A stretch of DNA of 64,000 nucleotides from Methylobacterium phyllostachyos (GTDB lineage: Bacteria; Pseudomonadota; Alphaproteobacteria; Rhizobiales; Beijerinckiaceae): assembly GCF_900103445.1 (NCBI RefSeq), contig NZ_FNHS01000013.1:150566-214565 (forward strand), given 5' to 3'. Under the pieces are notes generated by a model. The model had not been told where the DNA came from and ran no database searches. It was given only the letters and a program-made list of their open reading frames with translations. Of the stretch, positions 41,871 through 51,288 are shown in pieces. The translations under genes were made by a program, and so were the position numbers. Within the stretch, counting starts at the first letter, position 1, and each line of letters begins with the position of its first letter.

Positions 41871-42704
41871 CTAACCCGGGGCCCGTTGCGGCCCGGTTAA
41901 GGGCGATGTGGCGGGGGTGGCCTTCGGCTCTGCGGGGGCATCGGTCCGCCCCAGTGAGGTGACGATGGTGAGCGCTACGTGCTCGGCCATGCACCGCAGG
42001 CCGAGATCGTTCAACCGGAACTGGCGCCCAAGCATGTGCCCCTCGCCCCGGTCACTGCGGCTCGACAGGTAGTGCAGCGCCTCGTAGCGCCGCACCAGGG
42101 GCACCTGCTGCTGGGTCGCCACGGTGCGCACGGCCTCGACGATGCGGTTGTAATCCGCATCCGCCGCCATGCTGGCGGTGTAGATCGGATCGACCAGAAC
42201 CACGTCGATCCCGTGGGACCGGATCCAGGCGACGGCCTCGCTCAGCGCGGACTCGAAGGCCTCGGCATCCACCCGGGCGATGGCGTCGTGGGTTCCGACC
42301 TGCCAGATCACCAGATCGGGCTCGGCTTCCACCACCATGGTGCGCAGGCGCTCGGCCGCCCCGGAGGCGACCTCGCCCGGCAGGCCGCGATGGTCGATCA
42401 CCACATCGACCTTCGGCAGGGCCCGCTCCAGCGCGGTTTCCAGCTTGGCCGGATAGGAGGCGGAGGCGCCCGGTGCCGCCGAGCCTCCGATCGCCAGGAG
42501 TTTCAGCGGGCGCTTCTCGGCGAGCGCCGCCTTGACGGCCCCAAGCCGGGCCGCCGTATAGAGCTGTGCGCCCGGCACCCGGCATTCCTGGGACAGGACG
42601 GATTCGTCACCTGTAGGATCGGCCGGCTGTTCCGCCAGCGCCGGCAGCGCGGCGCCGGCGAGGACCAGGGCCGCCAGGATCGGAACCCGGAAAGCCGCCC
42701 TCAT
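41871..42704 (-). CDS. exported SGNH/GDSL-type hydrolase
   Basis: A 277-residue protein with a signal peptide (about 1-24, AALPALA-EQ). The SGNH core shows block I as LLAIGGSAAPGASA (nucleophile Ser), a Gly block in DHRGLPGEVASGA, and block III as QVGTHDA in place of the usual G-x-N-D. It starts at ATG 42704 overlapping the OpgC stop by 4 bp. In other systems a periplasmic SGNH protein works with a membrane acyltransferase to O-acylate glycans, so this pair may do the same. The polysaccharide target is not known. Confidence 0.85.
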   Translation of the reverse strand: MRAAFRVPILAALVLAGAALPALAEQPADPTGDESVLSQECRVPGAQLYTAARLGAVKAALAEKRPLKLLAIGGSAAPGASASYPAKLETALERALPKVDVVIDHRGLPGEVASGAAERLRTMVVEAEPDLVIWQVGTHDAIARVDAEAFESALSEAVAWIRSHGIDVVLVDPIYTASMAADADYNRIVEAVRTVATQQQVPLVRRYEALHYLSSRSDRGEGHMLGRQFRLNDLGLRCMAEHVALTIVTSLGRTDAPAEPKATPATSPLTGPQRAPG

Positions 42705-43798
42705 GGGCGCGGCCTCGAAGACTTGGTGCGGGTGCGCCATTCGACGAACCATCCGGTGAGCCCCAGACCGATCAGGCCCGAGCCGGCAACCAGCATATCG
42801 ATCAGCCGGCCGCCGCCGGTCTGGAAACGCACGAGCTGCCCGACGAGGCTCAGGATCGAGCCCATCGAGAAGACAGCCAGGGAGTTCCGCCCCAGCTGAG
42901 ACAGGAACCCGACGATGCGGCCGATCCGCGGGGCGAGCAATGCGTAAACGGGTGCAAAGGCCAACAATACCCCGAGAAAATGTACCAACCGCGCCGGGGT
43001 TAGGTAGGTTTTCTCGAATGTGAACAGCAGTCGCGGCTCCGGGACCAGCATCGGGTCCGGCCGGATCTCGGTCACGGCGAGCACGATGCCCGCGACGACG
43101 AGGACGACGCCAGCAGGGAACAGCCGCCGCGACCAGCGGCGCAGGATGTCGGAGCGCGCATTCCATCGCTGAAGCACGAAGCCCAGCACGAGAAGCAGCT
43201 GCCAGCACAGCGGATCGAAGTACCAATCACCTTCCCCCGGCCAGGAGGGCAAGTTCCACTCGAAAACGAGGCTCGCGAGATAAATGCTCGCGGATAGGAC
43301 CAGTGCTGCAATGAGGTTGACACGACCCACGAGTACGAAGACCGGTGCGACACCGATCAGGACCACGTAGAGCGGCAGGATGTTGAAGTAGCCGAGCTGG
43401 TAGGTCAGCAAGGCCATGCCGCAGACCGACTGGATTGGATCCGCGAAAAAGCCGCCGGCATTGTGCCATTCGAGGATGAGCGGGTTGTCGAGCAGGAGTG
43501 CCGCGCCCGCGATGATCGCGAGCGCCAGCAGCATGACGGTGAGCTGCGCCCGGTAAACCTCCACGGTGCGGGCGAGGAGCCGTACCACGCTCCGGCCCGG
43601 CGCTTCCGGGACGCCGTCGCGGCCGCGGGTCGCGATACCGATCGACCAGCCCGCCAGGAATACGAACAATTCGGCGGCGTCCGAGATTCCGTATTGCGAG
43701 AAGGTGTAGCGCTCGAAGGTGTTGCCCGGGATGTGATTGATGAAGATCGTCACCAGGGCGAAGCCGCGCCAGAAATCGATCGCGTTGGGGTCCCGCAT
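42701..43798 (-). CDS. OpgC-type membrane acyltransferase
   Basis: A 365-residue integral membrane protein of the OpgC family, which transfers succinyl or other acyl groups to periplasmic glucans in E. coli and rhizobia. The start MRDPNAIDFWRGFALV contains the conserved Asp-Phe-Arg-Gly segment, followed by FINHIPGNTFE with a conserved His. About ten transmembrane segments follow. It is the first gene of an operon with SGNH hydrolase, flippase and acyltransferase. Here it may acylate the exported polysaccharide in place of osmoregulated glucans. Confidence 0.9.
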   Translation of the reverse strand: MRDPNAIDFWRGFALVTIFINHIPGNTFERYTFSQYGISDAAELFVFLAGWSIGIATRGRDGVPEAPGRSVVRLLARTVEVYRAQLTVMLLALAIIAGAALLLDNPLILEWHNAGGFFADPIQSVCGMALLTYQLGYFNILPLYVVLIGVAPVFVLVGRVNLIAALVLSASIYLASLVFEWNLPSWPGEGDWYFDPLCWQLLLVLGFVLQRWNARSDILRRWSRRLFPAGVVLVVAGIVLAVTEIRPDPMLVPEPRLLFTFEKTYLTPARLVHFLGVLLAFAPVYALLAPRIGRIVGFLSQLGRNSLAVFSMGSILSLVGQLVRFQTGGGRLIDMLVAGSGLIGLGLTGWFVEWRTRTKSSRPRP

Positions 43799-44224
43799 CT
43801 TCGCGGCGGCTCCGATTTTCGATGCGTCCGAGGGTCGGCGGCGGTGTGGCGGCTCCTGATACGGTGCCGCGTCGGGTCTGCAAAGGCGAACAAAGGTGGG
43901 GATCGCACCGCGGGCCGAACTGGCACTTCACACCCGCGTTACGTCTCGGCACGGGCCCCGGACCGATGAGCCGCCCAGGCTCAGATCGGGATCGGTGCGG
44001 ATCGGCCACGACGGTGACGGGCCCGAAAGCCTCGTCGCGCGGGTGATGCCGCTGAGCCGCGATGCAGATGCGGCGACAGCGGATGACAGGCCCGACCGCA
44101 CGCCGCGACGGGCCGAAAACGACAAGCTTATGCGCGGGACCCGCATCGGCTGCGATGCGCGTCGGGGCGCCCTCAGCCGAATGGGATTCCGGTTCGGTGC
44201 AAACGCGCGCGGAGGACGCGCCGC
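43799..44224. other. intergenic region between the OpgC operon and rfbA
   Basis: About 426 bp without a convincing gene. It should contain the OpgC-operon promoter. Short open frames exist on both strands but have random-looking composition. No RNA gene, terminator with T-run or repeat was recognised. Confidence 0.45.
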
Positions 44225-45124
44225 CTACTTGCCCCGGCGCAGCCGCAGATCGTCCTCGCTCTCGCGGGCAAGCCGCAGCAGGTTCTGGCCGTAGCTGGTC
44301 TTGGCGAACATCTCACCGCGGGCAACCAGCTGGTCGCGGGTGATGAAGCCCTGCAGGTAGGCGATCTCCTCAAGACAAGCCACCTGGAGCCCCTGCCGGT
44401 GCTGCAGGGTGCGCACGAACTCGCTCGCCTCCAGCAGGCTGTCGTGGGTGCCGGTGTCGAGCCACGCGTAACCGCGCGACATCCGCTCCACATGCAGCTG
44501 GCCGCGCTGCAGGTAGGCCTCGTTGACGCTGGTGATCTCCAGCTCGCCGCGGGGCGAGGGCTTCACGTCGGCGGCGATGTCCAGGACCTGATTGTCGTAG
44601 AAGTACAGGCCGGTGACAGCCCAGGTCGATTCCGGGTTCTGCGGCTTCTCCACGATCTTCGTCGGACGGCCGGCCTTGTCGAGGTTGACCACGCCGTAGG
44701 CCTGCGGATTGTCGACGTGATAGGCGAAGACCGTCGCACCGGTCTTGCGCGCCGCGGCGCGTTCCAGAAGCTCGCCCATGCCGGCGCCGAAGAACAGGTT
44801 GTCGCCGAGGATCAGCGCCACGTCGTCGTCGCCAACGAACTCGCGCCCGATGATGAAGGCCTGAGCGAGCCCCTCCGGTCGCGGTTGCAATGCGTAGGAG
44901 AATTTCAGGCCGAACTGCTCGCCGGTGCCGAACAGGCGCTTGTAGTTGTCGAGGTGCTCCGGCGACGAGATGATCAGGATCTCGCGGATGCCGGCCAGCA
45001 TCAGCACCGAGACCGGATAGTAGATCATCGGCTTGTCGTAGACCGGCAGGAGCTGCTTGTTGATCGACAGCGTGGCCGGGTGCAGCCGCGTGCCGGATCC
45101 GCCGGCCAGAACGATGCCCTTCAT
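44225..45124 (-). CDS. rfbA: glucose-1-phosphate thymidylyltransferase
   Basis: A 299-residue nucleotidyltransferase making dTDP-glucose, the first step of dTDP-L-rhamnose synthesis (cytosol). The N-terminal signature GIVLAGGSGTRLHPATL and the Mg2+-binding LILGDNLFFG are present, with the sugar-phosphate site near VEKPQNPES. Its start overlaps the rfbD stop by 4 bp. It is the last gene of the rfbC-B-D-A transcription unit. Confidence 0.97.
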   Translation of the reverse strand: MKGIVLAGGSGTRLHPATLSINKQLLPVYDKPMIYYPVSVLMLAGIREILIISSPEHLDNYKRLFGTGEQFGLKFSYALQPRPEGLAQAFIIGREFVGDDDVALILGDNLFFGAGMGELLERAAARKTGATVFAYHVDNPQAYGVVNLDKAGRPTKIVEKPQNPESTWAVTGLYFYDNQVLDIAADVKPSPRGELEITSVNEAYLQRGQLHVERMSRGYAWLDTGTHDSLLEASEFVRTLQHRQGLQVACLEEIAYLQGFITRDQLVARGEMFAKTSYGQNLLRLARESEDDLRLRRGK

Positions 45125-46026
45125 GGCTTGGATACTCCCTCTGAGACCGGCCCGACGAGCCGGTCCAGGATGTCGTCGAGCGCCGCCTGCCAGGGGCGGG
45201 GCTGAAGGCCGTAGGCCTCAGTGAGGCTGGCCGTGGACAGGCGCGAATTGGCCGGGCGCCGGGCCGGGGTCGGGTAGGCGGAGGTCGGGATGCCCTTGAC
45301 TGGAACGGCGCGTCCGCCGCGCCGGGCGGAGCCCGCAACGATCGCTTCGGCGAAGCCGCACCATGTCGTGTCCCCCGCGTTCACGCAGTGGAACGTGCCG
45401 TTGGGGGCCGCCGCGTCGGTCGCCAGACGCTGGGCGATCACCGCGAGCGCCGCGGCGAGGTCGGCGGCCGAGGTCGGGCAACCATGCTGGTCGTCCACCA
45501 CGGTGAGCGCGTCTCGCTCGGCCGCGAGCCGCAGCATCGTCTTGACGAAGTTGCCCCGGTGGGGGCTGACCACCCAGGCGGTCCGCACGATCGCGTGGTG
45601 CGGATTGCCGGTGCGCACCGCGAGCTCGCCGGCGGCCTTGCTGGCCCCGTAGACGCTCTGCGGGTCGATGGGCTCGTCGGGCGCATAGGCCCCGTCCGGC
45701 TTGGTGCCGGCGAAGACGTAGTCGGTCGAGACGTGGACGAGCGGGATCCCCTTCGCGGCCGTTGCAGCCGCCAGGATCGCCGGGGCGAGCGCGTTGAGGC
45801 GCCACGCCGCGACTGGCTCGGATTCGGCCTTGTCGACCGCCGTGTAGGCGGCAGTGTTGATCACCGCACGGTAGTCGCGGGCCTCGAGCGCTGCCGCGAC
45901 GGCATCCGCATCGGTGATGTCGAGCTCGGATCGGCCCGGCGCGTGGACGAGAACGCCGTCCGGCCAGGACAGGGCCTGCAGTTCGGTCCCGACCTGACCC
46001 GCACCGCCGAGGACGAGGATGTCCAT
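45121..46026 (-). CDS. rfbD: dTDP-4-dehydrorhamnose reductase
   Basis: A 301-residue short-chain dehydrogenase that reduces dTDP-4-keto-L-rhamnose to dTDP-L-rhamnose with NADPH. It has the Rossmann motif GGAGQVGTEL at residues 7-16 and the catalytic YGASKAAGE. The start is ATG 46026, sharing one base with the rfbB stop; an in-frame extension upstream is not family sequence. It overlaps rfbA by 4 bp. Confidence 0.96.
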   Translation of the reverse strand: MDILVLGGAGQVGTELQALSWPDGVLVHAPGRSELDITDADAVAAALEARDYRAVINTAAYTAVDKAESEPVAAWRLNALAPAILAAATAAKGIPLVHVSTDYVFAGTKPDGAYAPDEPIDPQSVYGASKAAGELAVRTGNPHHAIVRTAWVVSPHRGNFVKTMLRLAAERDALTVVDDQHGCPTSAADLAAALAVIAQRLATDAAAPNGTFHCVNAGDTTWCGFAEAIVAGSARRGGRAVPVKGIPTSAYPTPARRPANSRLSTASLTEAYGLQPRPWQAALDDILDRLVGPVSEGVSKP

Positions 46027-47075
46027 CAGCCGTTCAGCCCCAGGCGCTCGCCCTTGTAGCGGCCCTCGCGGATCGGGCGCCACCAGCTCTCGTTGTCGAG
46101 GTACCACGCCACGGTCTCTTCCAGCGCCTGCTCGAAGGTCTTCTGCGGCCGCCAGCCGAGTTCGGTCTCGGCTTTGGTGCAATCGATGGCGTAGCGCCGG
46201 TCATGGCCGGGCCGGTCGGCCACGAAGCTGATCAGCTGCTCGTGCGGGGCGCTCCCCGGGCGCAGCCGGTCGAAGGCCGCGCACAGCGCCTTCACCACCG
46301 CGAGGTTGTTGCGCACCGCCCGGCCGCCGAGCAGGTAGGTCTGGCCGACGCGTCCGCGTTCCAGCACCGCGACGAGGCCCTTGGCGTGATCCTCCACGTG
46401 GATCCAGTCGCGCTCGTTCTGGCCGTCGCCGTAGACCGGCAGTTTCTTGCCCTCCAGGGCGTTGAGGATCATCAGCGGGATCAGCTTTTCCGGGAAGTGG
46501 CGCGGCCCGTAATTGTTCGAGCAGTTCGTCACCAGCACCGGCAGGCCGTAGGTCTCGTGCCACGCGCGGGCGAGGTGGTCGGAGGCGGCTTTCGAGGCCG
46601 AGTAGGGCGAGCGCGGATCGTAGCGGCTGTCCTCGGTGAAGAAGGCGCCCGGCGGCAGCGAGCCATAGACCTCGTCGGTCGAGACGTGGAGGAACCGGAA
46701 GGTCTTCTTGTCCGCCTCGGGCAGGGATTCGTAGTGGCCGCGGGCCCCATCCAGCATGGTCTGGGTGCCGATGGCGTTGGTGCGCACGAAGGCACCGGGA
46801 TCCGTGATCGAGCGGTCGACATGGCTCTCGGCGGCCAGATGCATCACGGCCTGCGGCTTGAAGTCGGCGAACGCCTTCTGCACCGCGGCGTGGTCGCAGA
46901 TATCGGCCTCGACGAGGCGGTGGCGCGGGTTGTCGGCCAGGGGAGCCAGGGAGATCGGGTTGGCCGCGTAGGTCATCGCGTCGAGGGTGCAGACCTCGTG
47001 GCCGAGATCGTTGACGAGGTGCAGCACCAGCGCCGAGCCGATGAAGCCGCAGCCTCCGGTCACCAGGATGCGCAT
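46026..47075 (-). CDS. rfbB: dTDP-glucose 4,6-dehydratase
   Basis: A 349-residue NAD+-dependent extended SDR enzyme converting dTDP-glucose to the 4-keto-6-deoxy sugar. It shows TGGCGFIGSALV at the N-terminus, the dehydratase STDEVYGSL, the catalytic YSASKAASDHL and the substrate motif NNYGPRHFPEKLIP. It lies 93 bp downstream of rfbC on the same strand, in a normal rhamnose operon. Confidence 0.97.
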   Translation of the reverse strand: MRILVTGGCGFIGSALVLHLVNDLGHEVCTLDAMTYAANPISLAPLADNPRHRLVEADICDHAAVQKAFADFKPQAVMHLAAESHVDRSITDPGAFVRTNAIGTQTMLDGARGHYESLPEADKKTFRFLHVSTDEVYGSLPPGAFFTEDSRYDPRSPYSASKAASDHLARAWHETYGLPVLVTNCSNNYGPRHFPEKLIPLMILNALEGKKLPVYGDGQNERDWIHVEDHAKGLVAVLERGRVGQTYLLGGRAVRNNLAVVKALCAAFDRLRPGSAPHEQLISFVADRPGHDRRYAIDCTKAETELGWRPQKTFEQALEETVAWYLDNESWWRPIREGRYKGERLGLNG

Positions 47076-47168
47076 GGCAGAGTACCTTCTCGGAATGGTC
47101 GGAAACGGATTGGCGGGGCGTCAGAAGACGGCTGCCGTGACGGAATTACGGCCGACACGCCGCGGCGG

Positions 47169-47720
47169 TCAGAAGACGGAACCGAGATCGGCAAGTTTCG
47201 GCGCGCGGCGATCCTTGTCGGACAGGATGGCCGCATCGGCCGAGACTGGCCACGGGATCCCGATTTCGGGATCGTTCCAGGCGAGCGACCGGTCATGCTC
47301 GGGGCTGTAGTACTCGTCGACCTTATAGGCGACCATCACGTCGGGTGTGAGGGTGCAGAAGCCGTGGGCGAAGCCGTGCGGGATGAAGAGCTGCGTGCCC
47401 GTCTCGGCGTCGAGCGTCACAGCCACATGCTTGCCGTAGGTCGGCGAGCCTCTGCGGATATCGACCGCCACGTCGAGGATGGCGCCCTGCAGCACGCGGA
47501 CAAGCTTGGCTTGCGCCCGCGGCGCGATCTGGAAGTGCAGGCCGCGGATCGTGCCCTGCGGGGCGGAGAAGGACTGGTTGTCCTGCAGGAACGGCATGGT
47601 GATCCCGGCGCGTTCCAGGACGTCGGCCCGGAAGGTCTCGGAGAACCAGCCGCGCGCGTCGCCGAAGCGCTTCGGCACGATGCGCTTCACATCCGGGATC
47701 TCAGTCTCGATGACGTCCAT
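47169..47720 (-). CDS. rfbC: dTDP-4-dehydrorhamnose 3,5-epimerase
   Basis: A 183-residue cupin epimerase, the second last step of dTDP-L-rhamnose synthesis. The catalytic region GTIRGLHFQ and the conserved FIPHGFAHGF are intact. The start is ATG 47720 (MDVIETEIPDVKRI); the open frame extends further upstream through an overlapping divergent gene and is not coding there. It is the first gene of the rfbC-B-D-A unit. The operon promoter should lie in the 47721-47819 gap. Confidence 0.96.
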   Translation of the reverse strand: MDVIETEIPDVKRIVPKRFGDARGWFSETFRADVLERAGITMPFLQDNQSFSAPQGTIRGLHFQIAPRAQAKLVRVLQGAILDVAVDIRRGSPTYGKHVAVTLDAETGTQLFIPHGFAHGFCTLTPDVMVAYKVDEYYSPEHDRSLAWNDPEIGIPWPVSADAAILSDKDRRAPKLADLGSVF

Positions 47721-47819
47721 GCCAACGCCCTTTCCCACAGGTCCCGTCACGAGGCGCGGCAGAGGTCTTCGCATTGACCTCTTCCGAGCTGGGCGCCTGC
47801 GTCGCCGCTCCCAACTTCG

Positions 47820-48812
47820 ATGATGGGCCTGCGACTTCCGGTCATTCGCCTGCCGTGTCAAGGCGTGGATCTCTGTGATCTGATCACGTGGGGGCTGCGG
47901 ATGAGGCGAGCGGAGCGGTCTGCGGAGGCGCTTCTCCGCGCGCAGATGGCCGATCCGCATTGCGCATGGAGTCTCGGCAGCTACGGTGCCGTGGCGACCT
48001 TCCGCCGGGATGCGGAGGAAGCCGTACGGCACCTCGACGACGGCCGGATCGGGCTCGCGACGAACCGCGGCGCGCTCGCACTGACGGCCCCCCCCGGCCT
48101 GAGGCCGATTGCCTACGAGACCGGTTTCACCGGCGGATGGAGCCAGGTGGTCGCTTTGTGCCTGACGGAGGCAGCCTGCGCGATGGGGCGGCGCACGGTT
48201 CTCACCGAACTCGGGGCAGACCCGGCCGCAGTCAGGCCGCAGGATCGCAGCGGGATCCTGTTCGATCTCGGCCTCGACCTGGGAGCGGTCGATGCCTGCG
48301 TGCGTGTCACCGAGCCGGACCTGATCGAGCGCCTTCGGGGCGCGACCGGACGGCCGCTGTTCGTGCCTGGCAATCCCGCCCTTCCGGCCCTCATGGCCGC
48401 AAGCCCGCATCGCGTGTTCCTGGCCCGCCCGGGGCGGATCGAGGTCTACACGGCGATCCCGGCGCCGGGGCAGGCCGGCGATCCGGGGCCGCACAGCCAC
48501 ATTCTTCCAAAACTCCTCCGGCTTCGCCTGACGCACGCCGCCACCGCCCCGATTCCGGCAGGCTGGGTGCCCGTCGCGGCTCTGCACCCGGCCCACCCGG
48601 TTCAAGCTGCGACGGGACGGCCGCTCTCCTTCGACGTGGGCCGCCACGCGGCGTTCGGGCGCCTACTCGATGCCTGGGGCGACCCGGACCTGGTCGCCCT
48701 CCGGTGCGCGGTGCTGGCCGGCGAGGAACCGGATCCGGCCGCCGTGAACGGACGTTTCGCACGCTTGGCGATTCGGGCCGCACGGGAGCAGCGCTCACTC
48801 ATGGCGGCGTGA
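47820..48812 (+). CDS. hypothetical protein
   Basis: A 330-residue (or shorter; ATG 47823 and 47901 are in frame) predicted cytosolic protein without signal peptide or membrane segments. It has several Cys and an internal Gly-rich part (ETGFTGGWSQVVALCLTE) followed by RRTVLTELGADPAAVR; the C-terminal half contains many His/Pro. No family is recognised with confidence. It is divergent from rfbC across 99 bp and converges with queE. Its continuous codon structure over 1 kb makes it a real gene. Confidence 0.7.
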   Translation: MMGLRLPVIRLPCQGVDLCDLITWGLRMRRAERSAEALLRAQMADPHCAWSLGSYGAVATFRRDAEEAVRHLDDGRIGLATNRGALALTAPPGLRPIAYETGFTGGWSQVVALCLTEAACAMGRRTVLTELGADPAAVRPQDRSGILFDLGLDLGAVDACVRVTEPDLIERLRGATGRPLFVPGNPALPALMAASPHRVFLARPGRIEVYTAIPAPGQAGDPGPHSHILPKLLRLRLTHAATAPIPAGWVPVAALHPAHPVQAATGRPLSFDVGRHAAFGRLLDAWGDPDLVALRCAVLAGEEPDPAAVNGRFARLAIRAAREQRSLMAA

Positions 48813-48861
48813 GCGCCTGCATATGCCTTGCTTCGAGATCCCGCCGGGATCCTGATCGAGC

Positions 48862-49494
48862 CTATGGAATCCCAATCATCTTGTGGGTCTGGAGCGAGAG
48901 CCGCCAGCGGGCGTCGCGCCGGCAATATGCGATCGCGGCTTCGGTGCTGGCGACCCGGCCCGACCCGTCGAGCGGCTGAAGGAAGCGGTGGCGGAAATCG
49001 AGGCCGACAAAATCCGCAGGGTCGGCATCGTCCTGCGGATAAACGAGCTTCAACTCGTGACCGTTCGTCTGAGCGAGGGCGTTGCGTCCCTTCGGGCTGA
49101 CGCAGATCCAGTCGATTCCGGGCGGCGCCGGAAGCGTGCCGTTGGTCTCGATCGCGATCTCGAAGCCGCGCGCATGCACGGCGTCGATCAGCGGCGCGTC
49201 GAGCTGGAGCAGCGGCTCGCCGCCCGTGAAGACGACGTACCGGTTCTCCGGGCCGCCGGCCCAGGTCGCCGCGATAGCAGTGGCCAGGGTATCGGCATCG
49301 GCGAAGCGTCCGCCGCCCTCCCCGTCGAGACCGATGAAGTCGGTGTCGCAGAAGCGGCACGCCGCGGCGGCGCGGTCCGCCTCGCGCCCGGACCAAAGGT
49401 TGCACCCGGCGAAGCGGCAGAACACGGCTGCGCGGCCCGCCTGCGCGCCTTCTCCCTGAAGGGTGTGGAAGAGTTCCTTGACCGCGTAAGTCAC
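48862..49494 (-). CDS. queE: 7-carboxy-7-deazaguanine synthase
   Basis: A 210-residue radical SAM enzyme forming the 7-deazaguanine base of queuosine precursors from 6-carboxytetrahydropterin. The cluster-binding cysteines C31, C46 and C49 (GCNLWSG ... CRFCDTDF) have the C-x14-C-x2-C spacing characteristic of many QueE enzymes, and the SAM-binding FTGGEPLLQ follows. The start is GTG 49494 (VTYAVKELFHTLQGEG), matching the conserved N-terminus. queC and queD are not in the window, so the pathway is split. Confidence 0.94.
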   Translation of the reverse strand: MTYAVKELFHTLQGEGAQAGRAAVFCRFAGCNLWSGREADRAAAACRFCDTDFIGLDGEGGGRFADADTLATAIAATWAGGPENRYVVFTGGEPLLQLDAPLIDAVHARGFEIAIETNGTLPAPPGIDWICVSPKGRNALAQTNGHELKLVYPQDDADPADFVGLDFRHRFLQPLDGSGRVASTEAAIAYCRRDARWRLSLQTHKMIGIP

Positions 49495-49747
49495 CGTCGT
49501 CCCAATTCGTCGTCCCGGGCCGCCTCGAGATAGGCGGTGCGCCTGTCAGGCACCACCGTCAACCGCGCCGTGCAGGGCCGCGATGGGCTCTCGCCTTGCT
49601 CTTGCCACGGTGGCCCCGTTGATGCCGTGATGCAGCACGGCGACCGGATCCGGCCGCTCGGATTGTTCCCCTAATCCGGTCCGCGGGCCGGAACCGCGGC
49701 GCCTCACCGCGCCGACCCTGGCGATCCCTCTGACGAGTCGGGCACGC

Positions 49748-51232
49748 ATGTCCTCTTCCCTCCTTCGGCGTTTCACCGTCGGGTTCGCGGCGCTGACGGG
49801 GCTTCTCGGTGCGAGCCTCGCTGGAATCCGGGCCGCGGAGGCGGTCACCGTGCCGATCCTCGTGGCCGACGTCGATTCGGGGAAGGTGATCTACGCGCAG
49901 GCGCCGACCGATCCCTGGTACCCAGCCTCGATCACGAAGCTGATGACCACCTATGTCGCCCTCGACCTCGTGCGGCAGGGCAAGGTCTCGCTCGATTCGA
50001 TGATCACCATCTCGGCCGCCGCCGCCGCCGAGCCGCCCTCGAAGATGGGCTTCAAGCCGGGGACGCAGCTCACCCTCGACAACGCCCTCAAGATCATCAT
50101 GGTCAAGTCGGCCAACGACATCGCCTACGCGATCGGTGAGACCCTCGGCGGCTCGATCGACAACTTCGCCGCGATGATGAACGAGACCGCGCAGCGGATC
50201 GGCATGCACGACAGCCACTGGTACAATCCGAACGGCCTGCCCGATCCGCGTCAGTGGACTTCGGCCCGAGACATGGCGGTGCTCGCCCGGGCGCTGATCC
50301 GCGACTTTCCGGATAACCACGACCTGTTCTCGATCTCGGCGATCCAGTTCGGCCGCGCCGTCATGGCCAATCACAACGGCCTGCTCGGGCGCTATCCCGG
50401 CACCGACGGGATGAAGACCGGCTTCATCTGCTCGGGCGGCTTCAATGTGGTGGCCACGGCCACGCGCAACGGCCGCCGAATCATCACCATCGTGATGGGC
50501 CAGCCCAGCCCGCGCGAGCGCGACGTGAAGGCCGCCGACCTGTTCGACTACGCCTTCACCCAGAGCGCCGGCTGGACGAGCCCGACCCTCGACGCGCTGC
50601 CGGCCTCCGCCCTGCCCCAGCCGCCTGACATGCGGCCCTTCGTGTGCGGCGGCAAGAAGGCTCCGGCCATCGAGGACGGTCCCGGGGCGATCAGCGCACC
50701 CGGCTCGGCGGCGCAGCTGATCGGTGGTTCGGCCGCCAATTCGCCCGCTTTGGCGATGGCCGCCTTCTCCAATCCGGCCCTGCGCAGCCGCACCCTGCCG
50801 CCGCGCGCACCCCTGCAGCCGATCGCCGTCTGGATCGGCCGGAACCCGGCCGAAGGTCAGCAGATTCTCGATGCCCAAGCGGCCGAGCAGAAGGCTGCGG
50901 CTGCCAACACGCGCGCCGCGAAGCTTGAAGCCGCCAAGGCCAAGCGCATCGCGGCTCTGGAGGCGGCCAAGCAGGCGCGCGCGGAGCGGGCCGAGCGGGC
51001 CAAGGCCACCAAGGAGGCGGCGAAGACCGCGCCCAAGCCGGCCGCGAAGGTCGCCGCGAAGCCGGCCCGCCCCCTTCCCCATGCGGCGAGCGCCTATACG
51101 GCTACCACGGCACCGTCGATGCCGGAGGCCAAGCCGGGCAAGGGCTTGTCCAAGCCCGCTCCGAAGACCGCGGCGCACAAGCAAGCCCCGGTCAAGAAGC
51201 CGGCTGACAAGAAGGCGTCGGCCGAGGAATAA
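49748..51232 (+). CDS. D-alanyl-D-alanine carboxypeptidase (PBP5/6, S11 family)
   Basis: A 494-residue penicillin-binding protein that trims pentapeptide stems of peptidoglycan. A signal peptide (about 1-31) precedes the S11 domain with all motifs: S61-x-x-K64 (ASITK), S121-A-N and K223-T-G (DGMKTGFICSGG). After about residue 390 there is a tail of about 105 residues built almost only of Ala, Lys, Pro, Arg and Glu, partly coiled-coil-like. The usual PBP5 C-terminal amphipathic anchor is not seen. The basic tail may hold the enzyme to anionic envelope polymers. Confidence 0.93.
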   Translation: MSSSLLRRFTVGFAALTGLLGASLAGIRAAEAVTVPILVADVDSGKVIYAQAPTDPWYPASITKLMTTYVALDLVRQGKVSLDSMITISAAAAAEPPSKMGFKPGTQLTLDNALKIIMVKSANDIAYAIGETLGGSIDNFAAMMNETAQRIGMHDSHWYNPNGLPDPRQWTSARDMAVLARALIRDFPDNHDLFSISAIQFGRAVMANHNGLLGRYPGTDGMKTGFICSGGFNVVATATRNGRRIITIVMGQPSPRERDVKAADLFDYAFTQSAGWTSPTLDALPASALPQPPDMRPFVCGGKKAPAIEDGPGAISAPGSAAQLIGGSAANSPALAMAAFSNPALRSRTLPPRAPLQPIAVWIGRNPAEGQQILDAQAAEQKAAAANTRAAKLEAAKAKRIAALEAAKQARAERAERAKATKEAAKTAPKPAAKVAAKPARPLPHAASAYTATTAPSMPEAKPGKGLSKPAPKTAAHKQAPVKKPADKKASAEE

Positions 51233-51288
51233 GGCGATCGGGTGCCCTCTGCGTTGCCGCGGGCGCCGGGAGACCCCAATTCGGCACC

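Noticed and set aside
43896..44294. Open frames in the OpgC-rfbA gap
   Set aside because: They run into rfbA on the opposite strand, have Arg-rich random composition and no ribosome site.
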